Assembly: GCA_033283165.1 (NCBI GenBank)
Contig: JAWMQL010000001.1
Coordinates: 806,001-870,000 of the forward strand
DNA from: JAWMQL01 sp033283165
Lineage (GTDB): Bacteria; Pseudomonadota; Gammaproteobacteria; Pseudomonadales; Halieaceae
Length of the DNA stretch: 64,000 nucleotides
Reading direction: 5' to 3'
Positions 17,996-26,229 of this stretch are shown piece after piece; position 1 is the stretch's first letter; the number at the start of each line of letters is the position of its first letter. The translations under genes were made by a program, and so were the position numbers. The notes beneath the pieces were generated by a model, which was not told where the DNA came from, did no database searches, and saw only the letters and a program-made list of their open reading frames with translations.

Positions 17996-18540
17996 CGGCG
18001 CATCTGCAGCAGTGACAGGAATTCGTCGCGGGTTTTCTGGTCGCTCCGGAATGAACCCAGCATGGCGGAAGTTTTCATCAGTGAATTCTGCTTCTCGACC
18101 CCCCGCATCATCATGCACATGTGCTGTGCCTCGATGATCACGCCGACTCCGTCTGCTTCAGTGACGTCCATGATGGTCTGGGCAATCTGGGTTGTCAGGG
18201 ATTCCTGGATTTGCAGGCGACGCGCGAATATGTCGACGATCCTGGCCACCTTGGACAGGCCGAGCACTTTGCCGGTAGGGATATATCCCACGTGACACTT
18301 GCCGATAAACGGCAACAGGTGATGCTCGCAGAGTGAATACAGCTCAACGTCCTGTACCACGACCATTTCGCTGGAATCGGAAGGAAACAGGGCATCGTTG
18401 ACCACCTCTTCCACGGACTGGTGGTAGCCACGGGTGAGAAATTCAAAAGCGCGCGCCGCGCGACCCGGCGTGTCTACCAGTCCCGGCCGTTCCAGGTTTT
18501 CGCCGACCGCCTCAATGATGCTTGCCCAGTGCTGTTCCAC
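17992..18540 (-). CDS. folE: GTP cyclohydrolase I
   Basis: Converts GTP to dihydroneopterin triphosphate for folate and, in many bacteria, queuosine precursors. From the GTG at 18540 it has 182 residues. Zinc-ligand motif SLCEHHLLPFIGKCHVGY and the later cysteine in QHMCMMMRGVEKQ are intact. An AGGGAG box seven bases before that GTG decides the start over another GTG 12 codons upstream. It is convergent with the DUF4892-like gene and divergent from prmB; queF at 28.4 kb could share its pathway. Confidence 0.95.
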   Translation of the reverse strand: MEQHWASIIEAVGENLERPGLVDTPGRAARAFEFLTRGYHQSVEEVVNDALFPSDSSEMVVVQDVELYSLCEHHLLPFIGKCHVGYIPTGKVLGLSKVARIVDIFARRLQIQESLTTQIAQTIMDVTEADGVGVIIEAQHMCMMMRGVEKQNSLMKTSAMLGSFRSDQKTRDEFLSLLQMRR

Positions 18541-18659
18541 TGCGGATCTCCCTAAAGTCTCAGACGCGGGCAGCACCCGCAGGGGGGCGAAATACTAGCA
18601 AGGCCCCGCGGTGCAACGCAAACGCGCCACGCTCCGGACCATGAGGTAAAATCCCTGGC

Positions 18660-19580
18660 ATGAGCAAGGACAATGGCGACTATCCGGCGCCGGAAACTGT
18701 CGGCCAGGCGCTGACCTGGTGTGCCGCACGACTGGAAGAAAGCGGGGTGTATTTCGGTCACGGTACCGACAATCCCTGGGACGAGGCCGTGCAACTGGTA
18801 TTGACCGTGGCACAGCTGCCGCTGGACGCGGACGACGGCGTACTGCCACATCCTCTGGACAGCGAACAACGGCACAGGCTCGGTGAATTGCTGCAGCGGC
18901 GCATCTCCGGGCGGGAACCCTTGCCCTATATTCTGGGGCGAGCCTGGTTTGCCGGGCTGGAGTTTCGGTGCGATCCCAGGGCGATCATACCCCGCTCGCC
19001 GCTGGCGGAGCTGATCCTGCACGATTACCAGCCCTGGTACGCCGGCCCGCGGCCGCAGCGGTTACTCGATCTCTGCTGCGGCGGCGGCTGCATAGGCCTG
19101 GCTGCGGCACACTACGCACCGGGTCTGCGCGTGGACCTGCTGGACATCGACCCCGGGGCGTTATCCCTGGCGGCGGAGAATCGCGACCTGCTGGGCCTTG
19201 AGGACCGGGTCACCATCTGCCAATCGGACCTGTTCGACGCGCTGGCGGAGCAGCGCTACGACCTGATACTGAGTAATCCCCCCTATGTGAACGAAGCGGA
19301 CCTGGCTGACATGCCGGCGGAGTTCCACTGTGAACCCGAACTCGCGCTGGGCTCCGGGGCCGACGGCCTGGAACTGACCAGGCGCATTCTGGCGCGCGCC
19401 GCCGATTTTCTCGCGCCCCATGGCCTGCTGGTGGTAGAGGTAGGTAACAGCTGGCCGGCGCTCGAGTCGGCCTACCCCACGGTGCCTTTCACCTGGCTCG
19501 AGTTCGAGATGGGGGGGCACGGGGTGTTTGCCCTCACGGCCGCGGAGTTGCAAAGTTACCGGGCAAGCCTGGCCGGATAA
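18660..19580 (+). CDS. prmB: Ribosomal protein L3 N5-glutamine methyltransferase
   Basis: SAM-dependent methyltransferase that modifies a glutamine of ribosomal protein L3. The 306 residues carry LLDLCCGGGCIGLAAA (SAM-binding motif I) and the glutamine-methylase signature NPPYV in ILSNPPYVNEADL. FRCDPRAIIPRSPLAELI is typical of PrmB as opposed to PrmC. It lies 42 bases before aroC, the usual gammaproteobacterial neighbour. Confidence 0.93.
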   Translation: MSKDNGDYPAPETVGQALTWCAARLEESGVYFGHGTDNPWDEAVQLVLTVAQLPLDADDGVLPHPLDSEQRHRLGELLQRRISGREPLPYILGRAWFAGLEFRCDPRAIIPRSPLAELILHDYQPWYAGPRPQRLLDLCCGGGCIGLAAAHYAPGLRVDLLDIDPGALSLAAENRDLLGLEDRVTICQSDLFDALAEQRYDLILSNPPYVNEADLADMPAEFHCEPELALGSGADGLELTRRILARAADFLAPHGLLVVEVGNSWPALESAYPTVPFTWLEFEMGGHGVFALTAAELQSYRASLAG

Positions 19581-19622
19581 GCCTATAATAGGCCGCTTTA
19601 TTCAGGACTGGACGAACGGGGT

Positions 19623-20729
19623 ATGGCCGGCAACACCATCGGTAAACTGTTTACTGTCACCAGCTTTGGCGAAAGCCACGGCCCGGCGCTGGGCTGCATT
19701 GTCGACGGCTGTCCGCCCGGACTGGAACTGGCGCCGGCGGACATGCAGCGCGATCTGGACCGGCGCAAGCCAGGCACGTCGCGCTTCACCACCCAGCGCC
19801 GTGAAGCGGACGAGGTCAGGATTCTGTCCGGCGTCTTCGAGGGTAAAACCACCGGTACCGCTATAGGACTGCTGATCGAGAACACCGACCAGCGTTCCAA
19901 GGACTATTCCAACATCAAGGATACGTTCAGACCGGCCCACGCCGACTACGTCTATAACCAGAAATACGGCTTTCGCGACTACCGCGGGGGCGGGCGAGCC
20001 TCGGCCCGGGAGACGGCCATGCGTGTGGCTGCCGGCGCTATCGCCAAGAAGTACCTGGCGGAGCGCTACGGCATCTCCATTCGCGGTTACCTGGCCCAAC
20101 TCGGACCCATTCGGGCGGAGCAACTGGACTGGGAGGTGGTCGAGACCAATCCCTTTTTCTGCCCCGACCCCGACAAGGTTTCCGAAATGGAAGAGTACAT
20201 GGCCGCTCTGAGCAAACGCGGCGATTCTATCGGCGCTCGGGTCAATGTCGTCGCCAGTGGGATGATGCCGGGCCTCGGAGAGCCCATCTTTGATCGCCTG
20301 GACGCGAATATCGCCGGGGCCATGATGAGTATCAATGCCGTCAAGGGAGTGGAAATCGGTGCCGGATTCGCCTGTGTGGAACAACAGGGCAGCGAGCACC
20401 GCGACCTGATGACACCGCAGGGCTTTCTGAGCAACCATGCCGGCGGCGTGCTGGGAGGCATCTCCAGCGGCCAGGATATCGTGGTATCGATGGCGCTAAA
20501 GCCCACGTCCAGCATCCGCCAACCCGGCGCTACCATCGATCGCTCTGGCGCGGCGACAGAAGTGGCCACGCACGGCCGTCACGACCCCTGCGTGGGCATC
20601 CGCGCCACCCCCATCGCCGAGGCGATGTTGGCCATCGTGTTGATGGATCACGTGTTGCGACACCGAGGTCAGAATATGGACGTCGACTGCCAGACACCCG
20701 TCGTTCCCGCCAGTCCACAGGACAGCTGA
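19623..20729 (+). CDS. aroC: Chorismate synthase
   Basis: Makes chorismate from EPSP with reduced FMN, the last step of the shikimate pathway. The 368 residues start MAGNTIGKLFTVTSFGESHG, the first family signature. They continue with DYRGGGRASARETA (second signature) and the C-terminal RHDPCVGIRATPIAEAM. It pairs functionally with pabB at 58.4 kb, which draws on chorismate. Confidence 0.98.
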   Translation: MAGNTIGKLFTVTSFGESHGPALGCIVDGCPPGLELAPADMQRDLDRRKPGTSRFTTQRREADEVRILSGVFEGKTTGTAIGLLIENTDQRSKDYSNIKDTFRPAHADYVYNQKYGFRDYRGGGRASARETAMRVAAGAIAKKYLAERYGISIRGYLAQLGPIRAEQLDWEVVETNPFFCPDPDKVSEMEEYMAALSKRGDSIGARVNVVASGMMPGLGEPIFDRLDANIAGAMMSINAVKGVEIGAGFACVEQQGSEHRDLMTPQGFLSNHAGGVLGGISSGQDIVVSMALKPTSSIRQPGATIDRSGAATEVATHGRHDPCVGIRATPIAEAMLAIVLMDHVLRHRGQNMDVDCQTPVVPASPQDS

Positions 20730-20735
20730 ATAACG

Positions 20736-20957
20736 GTGAGTAAACCAGCGAGACGCTACCTGCGCTCCATGCTGCTGGGCGTGGCGGGACTTGGGGCCAT
20801 GGTCTGGGTGGCCGTGGACCAGTTCGATATCCCGTGGCAGGAAATGCTCGACCTGTTGCTGCTCACCCTGTTGGCGTTTGGCATGGTGATCGGCGCGGCG
20901 GCTCTCGCGGTGGGCCTGTGGCAAGGCCTGCGCTGGTTACTCCGCGAGCGCGACTAG
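20736..20957 (+). CDS. Small two-helix membrane protein
   Basis: 73 residues from a GTG six bases after aroC. Positively charged ends (MSKPARRYLRS and RWLLRERD) flank two hydrophobic segments around residues 12-27 and 38-63, separated by an acidic loop containing DQFDIPWQEML. I do not recognise a family. The spacing suggests cotranscription with prmB-aroC. Its stop codon lies inside the first unit of a 14-bp tandem repeat. Confidence 0.6.
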   Translation: MSKPARRYLRSMLLGVAGLGAMVWVAVDQFDIPWQEMLDLLLLTLLAFGMVIGAAALAVGLWQGLRWLLRERD

Positions 20958-21000
20958 CCGTCCGCGACTAGCCGTCCGCAACCGGCCGTCCGCAACTAGG
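20950..21000. repeat. 14-bp tandem repeat between convergent genes
   Basis: The unit GCGACTAGCCGTCC occurs twice exactly (20950-20963 and 20964-20977), then as GCAACCGGCCGTCC (20978-20991) and as a partial unit GCAACTAGG (20992-21000). Three of the four copies contain CTAG, which gives TAG on both strands. The small membrane protein ends in the first copy and the gcvR-like gene ends in the last. Confidence 0.85.
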
Positions 21001-21520
21001 CCGGCTCGATATCGATTTCCAGGGTCATCTGGTTGGCGATCTCCTCCATGGCATCGTGCAGTTCATCCAGTGACACGTGGGCGGGTATGTGCGCGTCGAT
21101 GCGGGCGTGGAACAGCAACTCGGCACTCATGGGCGCGCTCCGGACCTCGCTGTCCATTTCCACCACGTTGACCTGGCGCTCGGCCAGCGCCCTGGAGATT
21201 TCCTTGACGATACCGAGGCGGTCCGGACCCAGTACGCTCAGGGTGACCCGGCTGACTCCCTCGGCGGCGCTTGCCACTGCTGAGGTTGGCGTTACGCGTA
21301 CGCTGATGCCGCTGGCCGAGAGCGCCTTGAGATCGGCCTCCAGGGTCGCGCCGCGGGCTTCCGGCAGGGAGACGAGGACCAGTCCGGCGAATTTGCCGCC
21401 CAGTTGCGACAGCCGGCTCTCGTGCCAATTGCCGCTGTTGTTCTCGATGACCTGGGACAGTTGTTCCACCAGGCCAGGCCGGTCATCGCCGATAAAGGTG
21501 ACGATATAGGAGGTATCCAC
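20996..21520 (-). CDS. gcvR: GcvR-like tandem ACT-domain protein
   Basis: 174 residues in two ACT domains: the first starts YIVTFIGDDRPGLVEQLS and the second VTLSVLGPDRLGIVKEIS. This is the layout of GcvR, which in E. coli binds GcvA to repress the glycine-cleavage operon in response to glycine. No gcv genes are in the window, so the target is unproven. The GTG at 21520 follows a GGAG box. It is convergent with the small membrane protein and divergent from the tusA-like gene. Confidence 0.75.
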   Translation of the reverse strand: MDTSYIVTFIGDDRPGLVEQLSQVIENNSGNWHESRLSQLGGKFAGLVLVSLPEARGATLEADLKALSASGISVRVTPTSAVASAAEGVSRVTLSVLGPDRLGIVKEISRALAERQVNVVEMDSEVRSAPMSAELLFHARIDAHIPAHVSLDELHDAMEEIANQMTLEIDIEPA

Positions 21521-21610
21521 CGCGAGACTCCACTTTTATGGATGCAGGCCTTATATTACCCCGCTACCGGAAATATCAGAAGGAATTGCCCGGCGTTTGA
21601 GCCCGGCCCG

Positions 21611-21856
21611 ATGATGAGTATCAAACCCGATCACATCCTGGATGCCACCGGCCTGTTCTGCCCGGAGCCGGTCATGCTGTTGCACAACAAGGTGCGCGAC
21701 ATCGCGGTGGGCGAAATACTGCAGGTGCTGGCCACGGATCCGTCCACCCGGCGCGACATCCCCAGGTTCTGCCGCTTCCTGGGGCATGAGCTGTTGCTCG
21801 AAGACGAATTCGACGGCCAGTATCGCTATTGGCTGCGCAAGACGGGTGACGGCTGA
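21611..21856 (+). CDS. TusA-like sulfurtransferase
   Basis: 81-residue protein with the TusA fold: the N-terminal LDATGLFCPEPVMLLHNKV contains the sulfur-carrying cysteine in CPEP, followed by EILQVLATDPSTRRDIPRFC. TusA relays sulfur for 2-thiolation of tRNA wobble uridine; paralogues serve other sulfur pathways. Two adjacent ATG codons (21611, 21614) are equivalent starts. It begins a six-gene overlapping chain, and epmC starts on its stop codon. Confidence 0.88.
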   Translation: MMSIKPDHILDATGLFCPEPVMLLHNKVRDIAVGEILQVLATDPSTRRDIPRFCRFLGHELLLEDEFDGQYRYWLRKTGDG

Positions 21857-22404
21857 TGACCGCCCTGGCACGTCTGGAAGGTGTGTTCGCGCACTGTTTC
21901 GCCAGCTCTGAAAATGCCCGCCTGGTGGGGGGCGCCGCAGAACCACTGTATGAACCGGCGACGAGCAGTGGGGGCTGCAATATTCTGCATTACCGCGACG
22001 ATTATTTTGCCAGCGCCCTGCACGAGGTGGCGCACTGGTGTATCGCCGGTCCAGCGCGGCGCCGTCAGCGGGACTTCGGCTACTGGTACGCTCCGGACGG
22101 TCGCAGTCCCGGTCAGCAGCGGGCTTTTGAGCAGGTGGAGTACAAACCCCAGGCCCTGGAGTGGTATTTCGCCCGGGCTTGCGGCAGTCCTTTCCGATTG
22201 AGCCTGGACAACCTCCAGGGCAGCAGCGGCCAGTTGCCCGACAACAGCGACTTCGCCCTTCGGGTGGTGGCCCAGGCCAGGCACTGGCAGCAGGTGGGAC
22301 TGCCCTCCCGGGGTGAGCTGTTCTTTGGTGCCCTGAGCCGCGAGTTCGGTACGGGCGCGACTGTCAACGCACTGTGTTTTGAGCCCGAAGAGCTGACCGG
22401 ATGA
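21856..22404 (+). CDS. epmC: Elongation factor P hydroxylase
   Basis: Hydroxylates the beta-lysyl-lysine of EF-P, last step of its modification. The 182 residues include the metal-binding ALHEVAHWCIAG near residue 55 and the downstream EQVEYKPQALEWYFARACG, both hallmarks of the EpmC (YfcM) family. EpmA and EpmB are not in this window. One base overlaps the tusA-like gene and four overlap the next gene. Confidence 0.92.
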   Translation: MTALARLEGVFAHCFASSENARLVGGAAEPLYEPATSSGGCNILHYRDDYFASALHEVAHWCIAGPARRRQRDFGYWYAPDGRSPGQQRAFEQVEYKPQALEWYFARACGSPFRLSLDNLQGSSGQLPDNSDFALRVVAQARHWQQVGLPSRGELFFGALSREFGTGATVNALCFEPEELTG

Positions 22405-23303
22405 GCACTCCCAGGGCCTGCCTGATCGACTCGTCAATCTACATATTCCGCGCCTGGTTTTCGCTGCCCGATCGCTGGCACACTGCGAACGGCTATCCCC
22501 TGAACGCGGTGTACGGCTACAGCAGTTTCCTGCTGGACCTGATCCAGACTGGTCGGGTCCAGCGCCACTGCGCCGCGGCGTTCGACGAGAGCCTGGGCAG
22601 CTGCTACCGCAACGAGATCCTGCCGGGCTACAAGTCCAGCCGGGAACTGCCGGACGAGGCCCTCGCCTTCCAACTCGAGGCCTGTCGCGAGCTCACCGAA
22701 CGGCTGGGCATTCCGAGTTTCGGCGGGGAACTGTACGAAGCGGATGATTACATTGCGACCCTGGCGCGGATGTTTCGCGAGTTGGACATTCCGGTGACCA
22801 TAGTCACCCGCGACAAGGACCTCGGACAGTTATTGACCCATCCCGGGGATCGCTGGTTTGATTTCGCCGCAGGTGTGACTCTGGATGCAGCGGGCTTTGA
22901 AGACAAGCACGGGGTGGAACCCGCCCGGTTTGCGGACTACCTCGCCCTGGTTGGCGACAAGATCGACGACATTCCCGGGGTGCCCGGTGTGGGCCCCAAG
23001 ACCGCAGCGGCGCTGATCGGCCATTTCGGTTCCCTGGAGCAACTGGAGGCGCGACTGGGGGAGGTCGCAGACCTGTCCATTCGCGGCGCCGCCGGGGTCG
23101 CGAAGCGGCTTCTGGAACACTGGCCACAGGTCAGGCTGGCGCGACAGCTTACCGGCCTGCAGGACCAGATTCCCGAGATCAACCGGCTGCCAACCTACCA
23201 GCCCTCCCGTGCTGGCCTGGAGGCCCTGGGCAATTACCTGCAGGAACTGGGCCTGGGCGGTCCCCTGGTGGCACGCTGTCAGCGCATGGCGGAGGGGCTG
23301 TGA
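22401..23303 (+). CDS. 5'-3' exonuclease (FEN/Pol I N-terminal domain type)
   Basis: 300-residue stand-alone relative of the 5' nuclease domain of DNA polymerase I and of Xni (ExoIX). PIN-domain metal residues appear in LIDSSIYIFRAW, FDESLGSCYRNEI, ELYEADDYIATLA and VTRDKDLGQLL. An H3TH DNA-binding motif follows in KIDDIPGVPGVGPKTAAALI. It is longer than E. coli Xni (251 residues) and keeps the first acidic site, so it is probably active, perhaps on flap or RNA-primer substrates. It overlaps its neighbours by four bases on both sides. Confidence 0.9.
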   Translation: MSTPRACLIDSSIYIFRAWFSLPDRWHTANGYPLNAVYGYSSFLLDLIQTGRVQRHCAAAFDESLGSCYRNEILPGYKSSRELPDEALAFQLEACRELTERLGIPSFGGELYEADDYIATLARMFRELDIPVTIVTRDKDLGQLLTHPGDRWFDFAAGVTLDAAGFEDKHGVEPARFADYLALVGDKIDDIPGVPGVGPKTAAALIGHFGSLEQLEARLGEVADLSIRGAAGVAKRLLEHWPQVRLARQLTGLQDQIPEINRLPTYQPSRAGLEALGNYLQELGLGGPLVARCQRMAEGL

Positions 23304-24427
23304 GCACAGGCTCCCTGCGCATACTGGCTGATGAAAACATGCGCGGGGTGCGGGAGCTGTTCGCGCCGCTGGGCGAGGTCCGCACCCTGCCCGGGCGGTC
23401 CATTACGGTGGCCGACCTGGCCGCCGTGGACATCCTGCTGGTGCGCTCGGTAACGGCCGTTAACGAAGCCCTGCTGGGCGACAGCCCGGTGCGCTTTGTC
23501 GGTACCGCCACCAGTGGCTTTGACCACATCGATCGCGACTACCTGCGGCGTCGTAACATCGCCTTCGCCCATGCGCCGGGCGCCAATGCAAACTCCGTGG
23601 TGGAGTACGTGCTCAGTGCCATCTGCCGGTGCGACGATCAGTTGCAACGCCTGCTGCAGGGCGGCCGGGTCGGCATCCTCGGTTACGGCGTCATTGGTCG
23701 CGCCCTGGCCGCTCGCCTGGCGGCCCTTGGCATCGACTATCGCTGGAATGATCCCTGGCTGGAGAAGGAGAGCGGCGCGGCTTCTTTGGAAGAGGTGCTT
23801 GCCTGCCAGGTGGTCACCCTGCACGCGGAACTCACCGAGCGCCAGCCCTGGCCCAGCCGGCACCTGCTGGATGAAGCGCGTCTGGCCTTATTGTCCGGTG
23901 GGCAACTACTGATCAACGCCAGCCGTGGCGCGGTAATCGACAACGCCGCCCTGTTGCGGCGCCTGCAATCTGCCGCCGCACCGCAGGTAACATTGGACGT
24001 GTGGGAGAACGAGCCGTATTTTGACGTGGAGTTATTGCCGTGGCTGCGTTATGCCACCGCCCATATTGCGGGCTACAGCCTGGACGGCAAGCTGCGCGCG
24101 ACACGCATGTTGCGCGAGTCGGCCGTGGCGCAACTGGCTCTGCCGATCGAGCCGTTGGCCGACGATGATGGTGGCGCCGTGCTGGAGTTGCCGGGCGGCG
24201 GCAGCGACGCCGATGTTTTGCGCCGTGCGGTGCTGGCCCGTTACGACATTACCGCCGACGACCGGCTATTTCGTGACATGGTCCAGGCCGGCGGCGACCG
24301 GGCAGCCGGCTTCGATCGACTGCGACGGGATTACGCCGAACGGCGCGAGCTGGCTGGTAGTCGGGTGCAGGGCGAGTTCAACCATGAGGAGCAGTCATTG
24401 CTGGAGGCGCTGGGATGCTGCACATAG
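23300..24427 (+). CDS. pdxB: Erythronate-4-phosphate dehydrogenase
   Basis: Second step of DXP-dependent pyridoxal-phosphate synthesis. The 375 residues start LRILADENMRGVRELF and include the NAD-binding GILGYGVIGRALAARL block. The D-2-hydroxyacid dehydrogenase signature is followed by INASRGAVIDNAAL and the HIAGYSLDGKLRAT region that separates PdxB from SerA. The start is a GTG that overlaps the upstream stop. Its last 13 bases overlap the next gene. Confidence 0.95.
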   Translation: MSTGSLRILADENMRGVRELFAPLGEVRTLPGRSITVADLAAVDILLVRSVTAVNEALLGDSPVRFVGTATSGFDHIDRDYLRRRNIAFAHAPGANANSVVEYVLSAICRCDDQLQRLLQGGRVGILGYGVIGRALAARLAALGIDYRWNDPWLEKESGAASLEEVLACQVVTLHAELTERQPWPSRHLLDEARLALLSGGQLLINASRGAVIDNAALLRRLQSAAAPQVTLDVWENEPYFDVELLPWLRYATAHIAGYSLDGKLRATRMLRESAVAQLALPIEPLADDDGGAVLELPGGGSDADVLRRAVLARYDITADDRLFRDMVQAGGDRAAGFDRLRRDYAERRELAGSRVQGEFNHEEQSLLEALGCCT

Positions 24428-25539
24428 GGTTTCTGCTCAATCCCCTGGCCGGCCTCGGCGGGCAACTGGCCCTGAAGGGCTCCGATGGTGAGCAGGTGCG
24501 GGAACTTGCACGCAGGGAAGGGTGCGGTGACCGGGCAGCGGAACGCGCCCGGCGCGCGCTGGCGCCGCTGCAGGAAACCACATTGAACCTGCACTTCAGC
24601 ACCTGGGGGGGCGCCATGGGCGGCGCACTGCTTGCTAGCATGGGTATCCCCGCCGAGGTGCTGGGTCAGCCGGCAGGGGATCTCCCTGACGCCGGGGATA
24701 CCCGCGGCGCCGCCCGGGCGCTGCGCGAGGCCGGCATAGATGTCCTGGTCTTCGTAGGGGGTGACGGCACTGCCCGGGACGTGTTCGACGCGGTGGGGGA
24801 CAACTTCCCCGTACTGGGCATTCCGGCCGGGGTGAAAATGCACTCCGGCGTGTTCGCGGTATCACCGGAGGCCGCGGGTGAATTCCTGCTGGCCCTGGCC
24901 CGCGGCTCCCTCGTGGGCCTGTCCCGGCGCGAGGTCCGGGATATCGATGAGGAGGCTTTTCGGCATGACCGGGTCAAGTCCCGGTTCTACGGCGAGATGC
25001 TGGTGCCCGGGGAAGGGCGCTACCTGCAGCATACCAAGGTGGGTGGGCGTGAGAGCCCCGTGCTGGTAGCGGCAGACATCGCGGCCTGGGTGGTGGAAAA
25101 CATGCAGCCCGGCCGGCTCTACCTCGTGGGCCCCGGCAGCACCACCGCGGCAATCATGGAGGAACTGCACCTGCCCAACACCCTGCTGGGCGTTGACGTG
25201 GTCCGTGACGGGGAACTGGTGGCGGCGGACGCCGATGAGCAGACCCTGCTTGCATTACTACGCGACCCCGGGCAGGAGGCGGAGATTATCGTGACGATCA
25301 TCGGTGGGCAGGGTATGGTATTCGGCCGCGGCAACCAGCAGATGTCGCCGGCGGTCATCCGCCGGGTAGGGCTGGACCACCTGACCATCGTGGCAGCGAA
25401 GTCCAAGATCGCGGCCCTGGAAGGTCGCCCGCTGCTGGTGGACAGCAACGACCCGGAGCTGGACCGGGCGCTGATCGGCTATCGAACCCTGTTGACCGGC
25501 TACGATGACCGTATACTCTATCGTATTGGTCGGGCCTGA
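24415..25539 (+). CDS. ATP-NAD kinase-like protein (COG3199 type)
   Basis: 374 residues with the diagnostic NAD/diacylglycerol-kinase motif VFVGGDGTARDVFDA around residue 120. The N-terminus begins IGFLLNPLAGLGGQ, and VTIIGGQGMVFGRGNQQMSP lies in the C-terminal half. Proteins of this shape are annotated as ATP-NAD kinase-like, with poorly known substrates; they are longer than the true NAD kinase (about 290 residues). The 13-base overlap with pdxB suggests a shared regulatory or cofactor theme, but function is not proven. Confidence 0.75.
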   Translation: MLHIGFLLNPLAGLGGQLALKGSDGEQVRELARREGCGDRAAERARRALAPLQETTLNLHFSTWGGAMGGALLASMGIPAEVLGQPAGDLPDAGDTRGAARALREAGIDVLVFVGGDGTARDVFDAVGDNFPVLGIPAGVKMHSGVFAVSPEAAGEFLLALARGSLVGLSRREVRDIDEEAFRHDRVKSRFYGEMLVPGEGRYLQHTKVGGRESPVLVAADIAAWVVENMQPGRLYLVGPGSTTAAIMEELHLPNTLLGVDVVRDGELVAADADEQTLLALLRDPGQEAEIIVTIIGGQGMVFGRGNQQMSPAVIRRVGLDHLTIVAAKSKIAALEGRPLLVDSNDPELDRALIGYRTLLTGYDDRILYRIGRA

Positions 25540-25549
25540 GGAGATCACC

Positions 25550-25930
25550 ATGCAAGACGACGAACAGTGGCGGGACAAACTGACGCCTGAGGAGTATCAC
25601 GTATGCCGTGAAAAGGGCACCGAGCGAGCCTTCACCGGTGAGTACTGGGACTGCGAAAAGGACGGGGTATACAACTGCCGCTGCTGTGGCGAACCGCTAT
25701 TCCTGTCCGACAACAAGTACGACGCCGGCTGTGGCTGGCCCAGCTTCTTCAAGCCCGTGGATGACGAGGTGATACAGGAGGAGGTCGATACCACCCTGGG
25801 CCGGGTGCGCACGGAGATCATGTGCAAGAAATGCGGCTGCCATCTGGGGCACGTATTCGAGGACGGGCCGCAACCAACCGGGCTGCGCTATTGCGTCAAC
25901 AGCCTGTCGGTAAAGCTGGCAGAGAAATAG
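25550..25930 (+). CDS. msrB: Peptide-methionine (R)-S-oxide reductase
   Basis: Repairs R-methionine sulfoxide in proteins. From the ATG at 25550, preceded by GAGGAGATCACC, it is 126 residues. Zinc is held by C43/C46 (YNCRCCGEPLF) and by the CKKC pair; the catalytic cysteine is in GLRYCVNSLS, and CGWPSFFKP is the substrate-site signature. It follows the kinase-like gene by ten bases and ends the six-gene chain, and tRNA genes follow on the other strand. Confidence 0.96.
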   Translation: MQDDEQWRDKLTPEEYHVCREKGTERAFTGEYWDCEKDGVYNCRCCGEPLFLSDNKYDAGCGWPSFFKPVDDEVIQEEVDTTLGRVRTEIMCKKCGCHLGHVFEDGPQPTGLRYCVNSLSVKLAEK

Positions 25931-25955
25931 CGGGCTGAATTGGAGCGCGTGGAAT

Positions 25956-26031
25956 TGGAGCGGGAAACCGGGTTCGAACCGGCGACCTCAACCTTGGCAA
26001 GGTTGCGCTCTACCAACTGAGCTATTCCCGC
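25956..26031 (-). tRNA. tRNA-Gly (GCC)
   Basis: A 76-base cloverleaf including an encoded CCA end. The acceptor stem GCGGGAA pairs with TTCCCGC, the D arm is AGCTCAGTTGGTAGAGC, the anticodon stem-loop CAACC-TTGCCAA-GGTTG reads GCC, and the T arm holds GGTTCGAACC. It is downstream of tRNA-Glu on the same transcript. Confidence 0.97.
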
Positions 26032-26069
26032 ACGTGCTGCGTTTATCCAACGCCGCAAGAAAGAATGAG

Positions 26070-26145
26070 TGGCGTCCCCTAGGGGGTTCGAACCCCTGTT
26101 ACCGCCGTGAAAGGGCGGTGTCCTAGGCCACTAGACGAAGGGGAC
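26070..26145 (-). tRNA. tRNA-Glu (TTC)
   Basis: A 76-base tRNA with encoded CCA. The acceptor stem starts GTCCCC, and the anticodon stem-loop CCGCC-CTTTCAC-GGCGG carries TTC. The sequence is almost the same as E. coli tRNA-Glu. It is the promoter-proximal gene of a two-tRNA unit, 38 bases before tRNA-Gly. Confidence 0.97.
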
Positions 26146-26171
26146 GCAAAGGACTCAATCAAGAGGCGCGC

Positions 26172-26200
26172 ATTGTAGGTAGCCCGCCGGGGTACGTCAA
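26172..26200 (-). promoter_or_regulatory. tRNA promoter with GC-rich discriminator
   Basis: On the minus strand TTGACG (26195-26200) and TACAAT (26172-26177) are spaced by 17 bases, then followed by GCGCGCC. A GC-rich discriminator after the -10 box is typical of stable-RNA promoters under stringent control. Transcription would start about 20 bases before tRNA-Glu. Confidence 0.75.
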
Positions 26201-26229
26201 GCCCCGGAATCGCAAATTTTTCGAAAATT

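Noticed and set aside
20950..21000. CRISPR-like array
   Set aside because: Units of 14 bp are directly adjacent without spacers and no cas genes are present; it is a plain tandem repeat.
25956..26200. Genomic island attachment at the tRNA-Glu/Gly genes
   Set aside because: No integrase, no direct repeat of a tRNA 3' end and ordinary housekeeping genes on both sides.
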